Below are positions 52,586 through 61,856 of a stretch of 64,000 nt of DNA, in pieces (the stretch's first letter is position 1; each line of letters begins with the position of its first letter). A program made the translations under genes and the position numbers. The notes below the pieces were generated by a model. It ran no database searches, was not told the DNA's origin, and saw only the letters and a program-made list of their open reading frames with translations. Source of the stretch: Pseudomonas sp. SCA2728.1_7 (GTDB taxonomy: Bacteria > Pseudomonadota > Gammaproteobacteria > Pseudomonadales > Pseudomonadaceae); contig NZ_CP073104.1 in assembly GCF_018138145.1 (NCBI RefSeq), positions 1-64,000 of the forward strand, in the 5' to 3' direction.

Positions 52586-54841
52586 ATGTACAAAGATTTG
52601 AAGTTTCCGGTGTTGATCGTCCATCGCGATATCAAGGCCGACACGGTCGCCGGTGATCGTATCCGTGGCATCGCCCGGGAGTTGGAGCAGGAAGGGTTCA
52701 ATATCGTTTCGGCCATCGACTACACCGAAGGGCGGTTGGTCGCGTCGACCCACCATGGCCTCGCGTGCATGCTGATTGCCGCCGAGGACGCCAGTACGAA
52801 CTCGCATCTGTTGCAGAACATGGCCGAACTGATCGGGCTGGCGCGGGTGCGTGCGCCGGATCTGCCGATCTTCGCCCTCGGCGAGCAAGTCACCCTGGAA
52901 AATGCCCCGGCCGATGCCATGGCCGAGCTCAATCAACTGCGCGGCATTCTCTATCTGTTCGAAGACACCGTGCCGTTCCTCGCCCGGCAAGTGGCGCGGG
53001 TGGCGCGCAAGTATCTGGATGGCTTGCTGCCGCCGTTTTTCAAGGCACTGGTGCAGCACACCGCCGATTCCAATTATTCCTGGCACACCCCCGGTCATGG
53101 CGGCGGCGTGGCCTATCACAAGAGTCCGGTGGGGCAGGCGTTTCACCAGTTCTTTGGCGAAAACACCTTGCGTTCGGACTTGTCGGTGTCCGTGCCGGAG
53201 CTTGGCTCGCTGCTCGATCACACCGGTCCGCTCGCTGAAGCGGAAGCGCGTGCAGCGCGCAATTTCGGCGCCGATCACACCTTTTTCGTGATCAATGGCA
53301 CCTCGACCGCCAACAAGATTGTCTGGCATTCGATGGTCGCGCGCGACGATCTGGTGCTGGTCGATCGCAACTGCCACAAGTCGGTGTTGCACGCGATCAT
53401 CATGACCGGCGCGATCCCGTTGTACCTGTGCCCGGAGCGTAACGAGCTGGGGATCATCGGGCCGATTCCGCTGAGCGAATTCAGCCGCGAATCGATTCAA
53501 GCGAAGATCGACGCCAGTCCGTTGACCAAGGGCCGTGCGCCGAAAGTCAAACTCGCTGTGGTCACCAATTCGACCTACGACGGCCTCTGCTACAACGCCG
53601 AGCTGATCAAGCAAAGCCTCGGCAACAGTGTCGAAGTGCTGCATTTCGATGAGGCCTGGTACGCCTATGCGGCGTTTCACGAATTTTTCGCCGGGCGCTA
53701 CGGCATGGCCACTTCGCGCAGTGACGACAGTCCGCTGGTGTTCACCACGCATTCCACGCACAAGCTGCTCGCGGCGTTCAGTCAGGCGTCGATGATTCAT
53801 GTGCAGGACGGCGGCGCGCGGCAACTCGATCGTGACCGTTTCAACGAAGCGTTCATGATGCACATCTCGACCTCGCCGCAATACAGCATCATCGCCTCGC
53901 TAGACGTGGCCTCGGCGATGATGGAAGGCCCGGCCGGGCGGTCGCTGTTGCAGGAAACCTTCGACGAAGCCCTGAGCTTTCGTCGCGCGCTGGCCAATCT
54001 GCGTCAGCACATTGCCGCCGATGACTGGTGGTTTTCGATTTGGCAGCCGCCGGGTGTCGAAGGCATTGACCGTGTACAGACGGAGGACTGGCTACTGCAA
54101 CCGAATGCCGACTGGCATGGTTTTGGTGAAGTCAGTGACGATTACGTCTTGCTCGATCCGATCAAGGTCACGCTGGTAATGCCGGGGCTCAATGCCGGTG
54201 GCGCGCTCAGCGAGAAGGGCATCCCGGCGGCGGTGGTCAGCAAATTCCTCTGGGAGCGCGGCCTGGTGGTGGAGAAGACCGGACTGTATTCGTTCCTGGT
54301 GCTGTTCTCCATGGGCATCACCAAAGGCAAGTGGAGCACGCTGCTCACCGAACTGCTGGAGTTCAAGCGCAGTTACGATGCCAACGTGCGCCTCGACACC
54401 TGCCTGCCGTGCGTGGCCCAGCAAGACACCGCGCGTTATCGCGGCATGGGCCTGCGTGATTTGTGCGATCAATTGCACGCCTGCTACCGCAGCAATGCCA
54501 CGGCCAAACACCTCAAGCGCATGTACACCGTGCTACCGGAAATTGCCATGAAACCGGCCCACGCCTACGATCATCTGGTGCGCGGCGAAGTCGAGGCGGT
54601 GCCGATCGATGAGCTGGAAGGGCGCATTGCAGCGGTGATGTTGGTGCCGTACCCGCCGGGCATTCCTCTGATCATGCCCGGCGAACGCTTTGCCGAATCG
54701 ACCCGCTCGATCATCGATTACCTGAAATTTGCTCGCACGTTCGATAGCAGCTTCCCCGGTTTTGTCGCGGATGTGCATGGATTGCAGCACGAAGACGAAG
54801 GCAATGGACGGCAATACACCGTCGATTGCGTCAAGGAATGA
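52586..54841 (+). CDS. ldcA: Lysine/arginine decarboxylase of the AdiA/LdcA type
   Basis: 751 residues, PLP-dependent fold type I. The N-terminal CheY-like wing domain (LIVHRDIKADTVAG...) is followed by the catalytic core. PLP-binding Lys393 is in TTHSTHKLLAAFSQ, with DEAWYAYAAFHEFF for the cofactor Asp and NGTSTANKIV near the phosphate site. The length equals the P. aeruginosa enzyme at the same locus, known as a lysine decarboxylase, so lysine to cadaverine is more likely than arginine to agmatine. The sequence alone does not separate them. ATG 52586 gives the expected N-terminus; the frame is open further up. Confidence 0.88.
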   Translation: MYKDLKFPVLIVHRDIKADTVAGDRIRGIARELEQEGFNIVSAIDYTEGRLVASTHHGLACMLIAAEDASTNSHLLQNMAELIGLARVRAPDLPIFALGEQVTLENAPADAMAELNQLRGILYLFEDTVPFLARQVARVARKYLDGLLPPFFKALVQHTADSNYSWHTPGHGGGVAYHKSPVGQAFHQFFGENTLRSDLSVSVPELGSLLDHTGPLAEAEARAARNFGADHTFFVINGTSTANKIVWHSMVARDDLVLVDRNCHKSVLHAIIMTGAIPLYLCPERNELGIIGPIPLSEFSRESIQAKIDASPLTKGRAPKVKLAVVTNSTYDGLCYNAELIKQSLGNSVEVLHFDEAWYAYAAFHEFFAGRYGMATSRSDDSPLVFTTHSTHKLLAAFSQASMIHVQDGGARQLDRDRFNEAFMMHISTSPQYSIIASLDVASAMMEGPAGRSLLQETFDEALSFRRALANLRQHIAADDWWFSIWQPPGVEGIDRVQTEDWLLQPNADWHGFGEVSDDYVLLDPIKVTLVMPGLNAGGALSEKGIPAAVVSKFLWERGLVVEKTGLYSFLVLFSMGITKGKWSTLLTELLEFKRSYDANVRLDTCLPCVAQQDTARYRGMGLRDLCDQLHACYRSNATAKHLKRMYTVLPEIAMKPAHAYDHLVRGEVEAVPIDELEGRIAAVMLVPYPPGIPLIMPGERFAESTRSIIDYLKFARTFDSSFPGFVADVHGLQHEDEGNGRQYTVDCVKE

Positions 54842-54855
54842 GGACTTTTCCCAGT

Positions 54856-55470
54856 ATGCAACCGGTCATGAATCCGAAATACCCAGGGCTGTCGGTGCGT
54901 GTCGCCGATGAAGGCTTTGCGCCGTATATCTGGGGCAGCGACTTCAGCTTCGAAGTCGCCGCCTATGGTGCCGCCGTGATTGGCCAGCCCGTTGAGCAGT
55001 GGCGGGTGACGCCGATCGTGCCTTATCGCAAGTGCTACGGCATCGATCCGGAGGAGTTCAGCGCCTTTCACAACGCGCCGGACAGCGCGATTTTCATGGC
55101 CTATCTCGACGATGAGCCGGTCGGCCATCTGGTGATCAGCACCAACTGGAATGGCTTCGCGCACATTGATGAGCTGGCGGTGCATGCGCCGGCGCGTCGG
55201 CATGGTGTGGCCAAGGCGTTGCTCGATGTCGCGCAGTTCTGGAGCCGCAAGAAAAAGCTGCCGGGGATCATGCTCGAAACCCAGAACAACAACCTCGGCG
55301 CCTGTCGGTTGTATGAGCGCTGCGGCTACGTGATTGGTGGCGTGGACCAGTTGCGCTATCGCGGCATTGATCCGAACACCGCCGAAGTGGCGTTGTTCTG
55401 GTATCGATTGTTCGATAACCCGCTGGAAAACCCGCTCAGCTCGCCAGCATCGCCTCGGCTTGTTCCGTGA
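54856..55470 (+). CDS. GNAT family N-acetyltransferase
   Basis: About 204 residues. The acetyl-CoA-binding motif is ELAVHAPARRHGVAKALLDVAQFW, and the C-terminal part has LETQNNNLGACRLYERCGYVIGGVDQLRYRG, typical of streptothricin-acetyltransferase-like GNATs. It starts 14 bases after the decarboxylase stop and could be co-transcribed, perhaps acetylating a polyamine; that is inference from position. The end overlaps the convergent LysR gene by 35 bases. An alternative start is ATG 54868. Confidence 0.87.
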   Translation: MQPVMNPKYPGLSVRVADEGFAPYIWGSDFSFEVAAYGAAVIGQPVEQWRVTPIVPYRKCYGIDPEEFSAFHNAPDSAIFMAYLDDEPVGHLVISTNWNGFAHIDELAVHAPARRHGVAKALLDVAQFWSRKKKLPGIMLETQNNNLGACRLYERCGYVIGGVDQLRYRGIDPNTAEVALFWYRLFDNPLENPLSSPASPRLVP

Positions 55471-56329
55471 CGATCGCCAGTAGCGTCTGAATCGCCGATG
55501 CCGGTGCAGCGTGCTTGAAAGTCAGAGCGTAGAGGCTGATCGGCACGGCCGGTGACAGCGGGCAAACATCCAGCCCGGCGGCGCGCGCGCCCAGTGCAGT
55601 GAACGGGTCGACGATGGCCAGGCCTTCGCCGGCCTCGACCATGCTGCGCATCATCTGATGGGTTTGCACCCGGGTCTGGATGCTCGGTGCCGGGCGCAGG
55701 GCCTGGAGCTTGTTTTCCAGCGCCGGGCTCAGTGGGTCCTGGCCTTCGAGGCCGACCATGGCCTGACCTGCGAGATCCTGCAGGGAAATGTATTTCTGTT
55801 TGGGTTGCAGCCAGCCGTGGGGCGCGAGCAATTGCAGCTTGCCCTGGGCCAGTGGCTGGCAATCAATATCGGGATGTTCGGGGTCGTGCAGGCTTAGACC
55901 GAGATCACTTTCGCGCAGCAACAGGCTGCGGACGATCTCGCGGGTCGGTGCGCTGAGCAGGCTGCACGGCGCATCCGGCAGACGTCGGCGCAGGGCGGCG
56001 AGGCTTTGTGGCAGTAATTGTTGCGCCAGCGGCGGGGTGCCGATGATGCGCAAGGGCGGGGCGAGGTATTGCTTGAGGCTGCTGGCCAGGCGTTGCACTG
56101 GCTCTAGCGCTTCATAGACATGCGCGATTTCGACCTGCAACGCCCGTGCTTCGGGCGTCGATTGCAGGCGTCCGCGCACGCTGGCGAACAGCATGAACCC
56201 CAACTGACTCTCGGCATCGCGCAAACGCTCTTCGACCTCGGCCACCGGCAACTGCAGCCATTCGGCGGCGGTGCCCAGGTGACCGGTCTGCAAGAGCGCC
56301 TGAATCACTTCGATATGACGTAAACGCAT
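55436..56329 (-). CDS. LysR family protein with an unusual helix-turn-helix
   Basis: 297 residues of LysR length. The effector domain is normal (PPLRIIGTPPLAQQLLPQSLAALRRRLP, SDLGLSLHDPEHP, VEAGEGLAIVDPFTA). The DNA-binding region reads MRLRHIEVIQALLQTGHLGTAAEWLQLPVAEVEERLRDAESQLGFMLF; the usual SQPAVSRQI recognition helix is replaced by PVAEVEERL. It may bind DNA by an altered site or hardly at all. It is convergent with the GNAT gene and its neighbour on the other side is a small hypothetical gene. Confidence 0.8.
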   Translation of the reverse strand: MRLRHIEVIQALLQTGHLGTAAEWLQLPVAEVEERLRDAESQLGFMLFASVRGRLQSTPEARALQVEIAHVYEALEPVQRLASSLKQYLAPPLRIIGTPPLAQQLLPQSLAALRRRLPDAPCSLLSAPTREIVRSLLLRESDLGLSLHDPEHPDIDCQPLAQGKLQLLAPHGWLQPKQKYISLQDLAGQAMVGLEGQDPLSPALENKLQALRPAPSIQTRVQTHQMMRSMVEAGEGLAIVDPFTALGARAAGLDVCPLSPAVPISLYALTFKHAAPASAIQTLLAIVTEQAEAMLAS

Positions 56330-56414
56330 GCGTGAAGTCCATGTTCAGCAGGTGGGGTCAGTGGCTGAATCCTACCCCAAGTCTGCGCATATGACTTCTG
56401 CTCATAACGGCCAG

Positions 56415-56645
56415 TTATGAAGCTACGGTTGGCTCGGGTTCGCGAGTCAGGGTGATACCTGACTGGACCAGGAGAAATTCGTTCTCGCTGACCTTGTTGA
56501 CGCGATCGCCAATCGCCAGTTTGTAAATCGGCTCCGAGCCAGTGGAACCGTCTGCCGACGGGTTGGATTCCTGGAACTCATGCACGGAATAAACGCGGCC
56601 TTCCGCATCTCTTGCATGGAACTGACCGACGAGTACTGCTGCCAT
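56415..56645 (-). CDS. Small conserved hypothetical protein
   Basis: 76 residues. AGAGG before the ATG supports the start. The sequence (VLVGQFHARDAEGRVYSVHEFQESNP, YKLAIGDRVNKVSENEFLLVQSGITLTR) alternates hydrophobic and polar residues in short strands, suggesting a small beta barrel. I do not recognise the family. It is divergent from the FMN reductase gene at 56830. Confidence 0.7.
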   Translation of the reverse strand: MAAVLVGQFHARDAEGRVYSVHEFQESNPSADGSTGSEPIYKLAIGDRVNKVSENEFLLVQSGITLTREPEPTVAS

Positions 56646-56829
56646 CTGCTTAGAACCTCTGGAGATAAAACGCTTGATTTGCGGCTTGGTAGACCGCCAT
56701 CAAGGCCTGTAAGTTTTCCTACAGGAAAAAAATAATCAGCACCCGGGAATTTGCCAACGTGTGCTGGTGGAATCGTCACCGAATCATCTATAACTACTGG
56801 CTCCTCCCACGGACCATCGAGAGTCTTCC

Positions 56830-57387
56830 ATGAGCAATGTCTACAACGTCGCTGTAGTGGTCGGTAGCCTGCGCAAAGCATCGATCAACCGCAAGGTCGC
56901 CCTGGCACTGGCAGAGCTGGCCCCGGCCAACCTCAAGCTTGAGATTGTCGAAATTGGCGATCTGCCACTTTATAACGAAGACATCGACGGTGATTCACCG
57001 CCGGCAGCCTACAGCACTTTCAGGCAAAAAGTGGCGTCATCCGACGCGGTGCTGTTTGTTACGCCCGAGTACAACCGTTCGGTACCGGCGCCACTGAAGA
57101 ATGCCATCGACGTCGGTTCGCGGCCTTATGGCAAGGCTGTCTGGAGTGGCAAACCGGGGGCAGTGATCAGTGTATCGCCCGGTGCCATTGGTGGTTTCGG
57201 CGCGAATCAGCATCTGCGCCAGTCGTTCGTGTTTCTCAATGTGCCGTGCATGCAGCAGCCTGAAGCGTATCTGGGCGGGGCGGGTTCGGCGTTTGATGAG
57301 GCGGGCAAGTTGAGTGAAACGGTGAAACCTTTTCTGCAGAGTTTTATCAATGCCTACGGACAATTCGTAGAACAACACAAAAAGTAA
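56830..57387 (+). CDS. NADPH-dependent FMN reductase / quinone reductase (ChrR-like)
   Basis: 185 residues, flavodoxin-like fold. The FMN phosphate loop is VVVGSLRKASINRK, the flavin-binding segment FVTPEYNRSVPAPLKNAIDVGSRP. It resembles the ChrR/YieF group that reduces quinones or chromate with two electrons. It lacks the ArsH signature, so it is not an arsenic-resistance protein by sequence. A type B REPIN follows. Confidence 0.9.
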   Translation: MSNVYNVAVVVGSLRKASINRKVALALAELAPANLKLEIVEIGDLPLYNEDIDGDSPPAAYSTFRQKVASSDAVLFVTPEYNRSVPAPLKNAIDVGSRPYGKAVWSGKPGAVISVSPGAIGGFGANQHLRQSFVFLNVPCMQQPEAYLGGAGSAFDEAGKLSETVKPFLQSFINAYGQFVEQHKK

Positions 57388-57403
57388 CCTGTACACGGAA
57401 AAA

Positions 57404-57492
57404 TGTAGGAGTGAGCCTGCTCGCGATAGCGGTGTGTCAGTCGACCAATTGGTAACTGACAGTCCGCTATCGCGAGCAGGCTCACTCCTACA
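57404..57492. repeat. REPIN, type B
   Basis: Left arm TGTAGGAGTGAGCCTGCTCG at 57404 and inverse right arm CGAGCAGGCTCACTCCTACA ending at 57492. It separates the FMN reductase and arsB genes. Confidence 0.9.
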
Positions 57493-57540
57493 GGTTTTGT
57501 GTTGGCTTCATAACCCCATTTCAATTTAAGGCTGTTGCGG

Positions 57541-58824
57541 ATGCTCGCTGCGTCACTGATTTTCCTGCTGACCATTACCCTTGTCATCTGGCAACCCAAA
57601 GGCCTCGGCGTCGGCTGGAGTGCCACGCTTGGCGCCGTTTTGGCGTTGATCTTCGGCGTCGTTCATCTCAGCGATATCCCGCTGGTGTGGCAGATCATCT
57701 GGAACGCCACCGGCACTTTCGTCGCGTTGATCATCATCAGTCTGTTGCTCGATGAAGCCGGATTTTTCAACTGGGCGGCGCTACATGTGGCGCGCTGGGG
57801 ACGCGGCAGTGGACGCAAGCTGTTTGCTTTCATGGTGCTGCTCGGCGCGCTGGTGTCGGCGTTGTTCGCCAATGACGGTGCGGCACTGATCCTCACACCG
57901 ATCGTGATTTCGATGTTACTGGCGCTGCGCTTTTCCCCGGCGGCAACCTTGGCCTTCGTGATGGGCGCGGGATTTATCGCAGATACCGCGAGCCTGCCGC
58001 TGGTGGTGTCGAACCTGGTCAACATCGTCTCGGCGGACTTCTTTCACATCGGCTTCAACCGCTATGCAGCGGTGATGGTGCCGGTGAACTTCGTCAGCGT
58101 GGCGGCGACGCTGGGCATGTTGCTGTGGTTTTTCCGCCGCGACATTCCGACGGCGTACAACCCTGAGCAACTCGAACATCCGGAAACCGCGATCCACGAT
58201 AAAGCCACGTTCTATGCCGGTTGGGCGGTGCTGGTGATTCTGCTGATCGGTTGCTTTGCGCTGGAGCCGCTGGGCATTCCGATCAGTGCGATTTCCGCCG
58301 TGTGCGCCGCGCTGTTGCTGGGCATCGCCGCCCGCGGGCACAAGATTTCCACGCGCAAGGTGATGAAAGAAGCGCCGTGGAAGATCGTGGTTTTCTCGCT
58401 GGGCATGTACCTGGTGGTGTATGGCCTGCGCAATGCCGGGCTGACCGGGTATCTGGCCGGTTGGCTGGATGTCTTCGCCGATCATGGTGTTTGGGGCGCG
58501 GCCATGGGCACCGGGGTGCTGACGGCTTTGCTGTCGTCGATCATGAATAACCTGCCGACGGTGTTGATTGGCTTGTTGTCGATCGATGCCAGTCAGGCGA
58601 GCGGGGTGGTCAAGGAAGCGATGATTTATGCCAATGTGATTGGCAGCGATCTGGGGCCAAAGATTACCCCGATTGGCAGTCTGGCGACGTTGTTGTGGCT
58701 GCATGTGCTGGAGCGCAAGGGCATTCACATTGGCTGGGGGTATTACTTCCGGGTCGGGATTGTGTTGACGGTGCCGGTGTTGTTGGTGACGTTGGCGGCT
58801 TTGGCTGTGCGGCTTTCGCTTTAG
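57541..58824 (+). CDS. arsB: Arsenical pump membrane protein ArsB
   Basis: 427 residues, about 12 membrane helices. Family segments are [62 protein letters not shown] and [20 protein letters not shown], as in the E. coli ArsB arsenite/antimonite exporter. No arsR, arsC or arsH lies next to it; the nearest ArsR-family gene is 33 kb away. ATG 57541 is used, with an upstream TTG in frame. A reversed REP doublet lies downstream. Confidence 0.9.
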   Translation: MLAASLIFLLTITLVIWQPKGLGVGWSATLGAVLALIFGVVHLSDIPLVWQIIWNATGTFVALIIISLLLDEAGFFNWAALHVARWGRGSGRKLFAFMVLLGALVSALFANDGAALILTPIVISMLLALRFSPAATLAFVMGAGFIADTASLPLVVSNLVNIVSADFFHIGFNRYAAVMVPVNFVSVAATLGMLLWFFRRDIPTAYNPEQLEHPETAIHDKATFYAGWAVLVILLIGCFALEPLGIPISAISAVCAALLLGIAARGHKISTRKVMKEAPWKIVVFSLGMYLVVYGLRNAGLTGYLAGWLDVFADHGVWGAAMGTGVLTALLSSIMNNLPTVLIGLLSIDASQASGVVKEAMIYANVIGSDLGPKITPIGSLATLLWLHVLERKGIHIGWGYYFRVGIVLTVPVLLVTLAALAVRLSL

Positions 58825-58835
58825 ACCGAGGTGAC

Positions 58836-58905
58836 CCTATCGCGAGCAGGCTCACTCCTACAGGGGAACGCATTCCAATGTAGGAGTGAGCTGCTCGCGA
58901 TAGGG
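58836..58905. repeat. Inverted-polarity type B REP doublet with short linker
   Basis: The right-type arm CTATCGCGAGCAGGCTCACT comes first and the left-type arm TGTAGGAGTGAGCTGCTCGC second, the reverse of normal. The linker is only GGGGAACGCATTCCAA, and it shares GCATTCCA with the linker of the reversed type A doublet at 51.5 kb. The second arm has lost one C (GAGCTGCTC for GAGCCTGCTC). Confidence 0.88.
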
Positions 58906-58928
58906 CCGGTACAAACGCCACAAAAACT

Positions 58929-59879
58929 TCAGGCCTGGCCGGGGACATTCGGCCAAAGATCCGAGACCAGAAACAACCGCTCAGCCTCTTCCCATTCCCC
59001 TTGCGCATTCTCGATCAGGCGCACCATCAGTTGTGCCGGTGCCAGCGGTTCCAGATCCTCCAGCCACATTCGTAAATGCTCCAAAGTCCAGGTCTGATCC
59101 GCCGGGTAGTGCGCCGGCGCCAGCCAGGCATGGCGGGGCAGGGGTTGCCAGCGTCCGGCCGGACGTTGCGCGACAAACGCCGGCCAATCCTTCTGATGCA
59201 ACCAGCTACCGCGCAGATGCTGCGGATGCGCACCGTTCGGTGATTCAGCCTGCCCGGGCCACGGGTACAGCAAATAACCGCCCAGCCACAGTTGCGCACT
59301 GAACACCTCGATATCCAGCGCCGCCAGCACTTCGCGACTTTCCGGACGCGCCGAGATCGGCAACTGATGCTCGGCCAGATGCGCCAGTTTACGATCGAGC
59401 CGATCATGACAGCCCGGCCCCAGCCACTGCGCCGCATTACGACCGTCGCCATTCTGCGGGCCGAGATAAAGCTTGATCGCCAGCTCCAGGTGATGCACGC
59501 CATCGCGGTCACGCAGCAGCATGTCCAGTTCGCCGAGGGTGTGGCCCTCGCGGCGGATCGGCAGGTTGGCGGCGATCAGCTCGATGCCCGGCGCATGCTC
59601 CACGGCAAACTGCCACAGACGCTCGTAATACAGGCCCAGCCGCCGTGTGCGCGCCTGCGACAACCAATGCAGCAAGCCATAACTGTCGCGGTCGAGCTGG
59701 CGCAGCCAGTGTTCCAGTCGCTCTGGATCGTGCACCCAATCGCTGCCCGCCAGCGGATGGCGCTGCGGCCACGGCGTAGTAGCAAGCATCGGCGGGGCGA
59801 GGATCACCCACGCCAGATCACGCACTTCCGGGTGGCGTAATTGGTGGGGCAACTGCAGCAAGTCGGGAAATAGGATCAT
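58929..59879 (-). CDS. DUF1853 family protein
   Basis: 316 residues, no signal peptide or transmembrane helix. The segment [15 protein letters not shown], then [25 protein letters not shown] (about residues 116-140) is the DUF1853 core. An Asp and a downstream Glu-x-x-x-Lys resemble a nuclease-like active site (see findings). Pro and Trp content in the C-terminal half is high. It is divergent from nadK, an arrangement also found in P. aeruginosa. Function unknown. Confidence 0.87.
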   Translation of the reverse strand: MILFPDLLQLPHQLRHPEVRDLAWVILAPPMLATTPWPQRHPLAGSDWVHDPERLEHWLRQLDRDSYGLLHWLSQARTRRLGLYYERLWQFAVEHAPGIELIAANLPIRREGHTLGELDMLLRDRDGVHHLELAIKLYLGPQNGDGRNAAQWLGPGCHDRLDRKLAHLAEHQLPISARPESREVLAALDIEVFSAQLWLGGYLLYPWPGQAESPNGAHPQHLRGSWLHQKDWPAFVAQRPAGRWQPLPRHAWLAPAHYPADQTWTLEHLRMWLEDLEPLAPAQLMVRLIENAQGEWEEAERLFLVSDLWPNVPGQA

Positions 59880-59994
59880 CTTGCGAGCATAGCCTTAAAC
59901 ACGAGCACACCCTTGAGGCTGAAAGGATTTTGTCTAACCGGCGCTTTCGCCCATAATCGGGTTTTTCGCGTTTTCGATTGTCCGCAGAGGTCCC

Positions 59995-60885
59995 ATGGAG
60001 CAATTTCGTAATATCGGCATCATCGGTCGCCTGGGCAGTTCCCAGGTGCTGGATACCGTCCGCCGACTGAAACGGTTTCTGCTCGATCGTCACCTGCATG
60101 TGATCCTCGAAGACACCATCGCCGAGGTCCTGCCGGGCCACGGCCTGCAGACTTCCTCGCGCAAGATGCTTGGCGAAGTCTGTGACATGGTCATCGTCGT
60201 CGGCGGTGACGGCAGCCTGCTCGGCGCCGCGCGAGCGCTGGCCAAACACAATATTCCGGTGCTGGGGATCAACCGTGGCAGCCTCGGTTTCCTCACTGAC
60301 ATCCGCCCGGACGAGCTGGAAGTCGAAGTCGCCAAAGTGCTCGACGGCCACTATCTGGTGGAAAACCGCTTCCTGCTGCAAGCCGAAGTGCGCCGCCATG
60401 CCGAGGCCATCGGTCAGGGCGATGCGCTCAACGACGTGGTGCTGCACCCGGGCAAATCGACGCGGATGATCGAGTTCGAGCTGTACATCGACGGCCAGTT
60501 CGTCTGCAGCCAGAAGGCCGACGGCCTGATCGTCGCCACACCGACCGGCTCCACCGCGTACGCGTTGTCTGCCGGCGGGCCGATCATGCATCCCAAGCTC
60601 GATGCCATTGTGATCGTGCCGATGTACCCCCATATGTTGTCGAGCCGGCCAATTGTGGTCGATGGCAACAGTGAGCTGAAAATCGTCGTGTCGAAAAACA
60701 TGCAGATTTACCCGCAAGTCTCCTGTGACGGGCAGAACCATTTCACCTGCGCACCGGGCGACACCATCACCGTCAGCAAAAAAGCGCAGAAGCTGCGGCT
60801 GATCCACCCGCTCGACCACAACTACTACGAAGTCTGCCGCACCAAGCTCGGCTGGGGCAGCAAGCTGGGCGGTGGAGGCGACTGA
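59995..60885 (+). CDS. nadK: NAD(+) kinase
   Basis: 296 residues, the usual NadK length. The substrate-binding motif GGDGSLLGAAR (residues 70-80) and the second glycine-rich region TPTGSTAYALSAGGPI are present, with Asp72 as base. It phosphorylates NAD to NADP using ATP. AGAGG before ATG 59995 supports the start. It overlaps the next gene by one base in TGATG. Confidence 0.96.
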   Translation: MEQFRNIGIIGRLGSSQVLDTVRRLKRFLLDRHLHVILEDTIAEVLPGHGLQTSSRKMLGEVCDMVIVVGGDGSLLGAARALAKHNIPVLGINRGSLGFLTDIRPDELEVEVAKVLDGHYLVENRFLLQAEVRRHAEAIGQGDALNDVVLHPGKSTRMIEFELYIDGQFVCSQKADGLIVATPTGSTAYALSAGGPIMHPKLDAIVIVPMYPHMLSSRPIVVDGNSELKIVVSKNMQIYPQVSCDGQNHFTCAPGDTITVSKKAQKLRLIHPLDHNYYEVCRTKLGWGSKLGGGGD

Positions 60886-61856
60886 TGCTCGATCCCGCGC
60901 GCAGTTATGACCTGATTGGTGACGTGCACGGATGCGCCCTGACCCTCGAACACTTGCTGGACCGTCTCGGTTATCACAAGCAGGGCGGGGTCTGGCGGCA
61001 TCCATCGCGCATGGCCGTGTTCGTCGGCGACATCATCGACCGTGGCCCGCGCATTCGCGAGGCGCTGCACATCGTCCACGACATGGTCGAGGCCGGTCAG
61101 GCCTTGTGCATCATGGGCAACCACGAGTTCAACGCACTGGGCTGGAGCACCCCGGCGCTACCGGGCAGCGGCAAGCAGTTCGTCCGCGAACACACGCCGC
61201 GCCACGCACGTCTGCTGCACGAAACCCTGACCCAGTTCGAAGACCATCCCGGCGACTGGCACGATTTCCAGCGCTGGTTCTATGAGCTGCCGTTGTTTGT
61301 CGACGCCGGGCGTTTCCGCGTCGTCCACGCCTGCTGGGATGTCGGACTGATCGAACCGTTGCGCGCGCTGTTCCCCAACGGTTGCATCGATGAACACTTC
61401 CTGCAGGCCTCGGCGGTGCCGGACAGTTTTGCTTGCACCGTGTTCGACCGTCTGTTGCGCGGCACCGATATGCGCCTGCCGGATGGTCTGACCATGACCA
61501 GCGGCGATGGTCTGGTGCGTTCGTTCTTCCGCACCAAGTTCTGGGAAGACGATCCGAAGACCTACGGCGATATCGTTTTCCAGCCGGATGCACTGCCGGA
61601 TCCGGTGGCGCAGAAGCCGCTGACCTCCAGCGAAAAAAACAACCTGCTGCGCTATGGCGTTGACGAGCCATTGCTGTTTGTCGGCCATTACTGGCGCAGC
61701 GGCAAACCGGCGCCGATCCGCCCGAATCTCGCGTGTCTGGATTACAGCGCGGTGCTCTACGGCAAACTGGTCGCCTATCGTCTGGATCAGGAAACCCGTC
61801 TGGATCCGCATAAATTTGTCTGGGTCGATGTCGAGCGGCCGGAGGTGCTGCAATGA
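60885..61856 (+). CDS. Metallophosphoesterase
   Basis: 323 residues of the calcineurin-like fold. Metal ligands are in YDLIGDVHGCALTLEHLL, VFVGDIIDRGPRI and CIMGNHEFNALGW, then a His in FVGHYWRSG. This resembles bacterial PrpE / diadenosine-tetraphosphatase-like enzymes, but the substrate is not known. It begins inside the nadK stop (TGATG) and overlaps the rhomboid gene by ATGA, so the three are translationally coupled. Confidence 0.88.
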   Translation: MLDPARSYDLIGDVHGCALTLEHLLDRLGYHKQGGVWRHPSRMAVFVGDIIDRGPRIREALHIVHDMVEAGQALCIMGNHEFNALGWSTPALPGSGKQFVREHTPRHARLLHETLTQFEDHPGDWHDFQRWFYELPLFVDAGRFRVVHACWDVGLIEPLRALFPNGCIDEHFLQASAVPDSFACTVFDRLLRGTDMRLPDGLTMTSGDGLVRSFFRTKFWEDDPKTYGDIVFQPDALPDPVAQKPLTSSEKNNLLRYGVDEPLLFVGHYWRSGKPAPIRPNLACLDYSAVLYGKLVAYRLDQETRLDPHKFVWVDVERPEVLQ

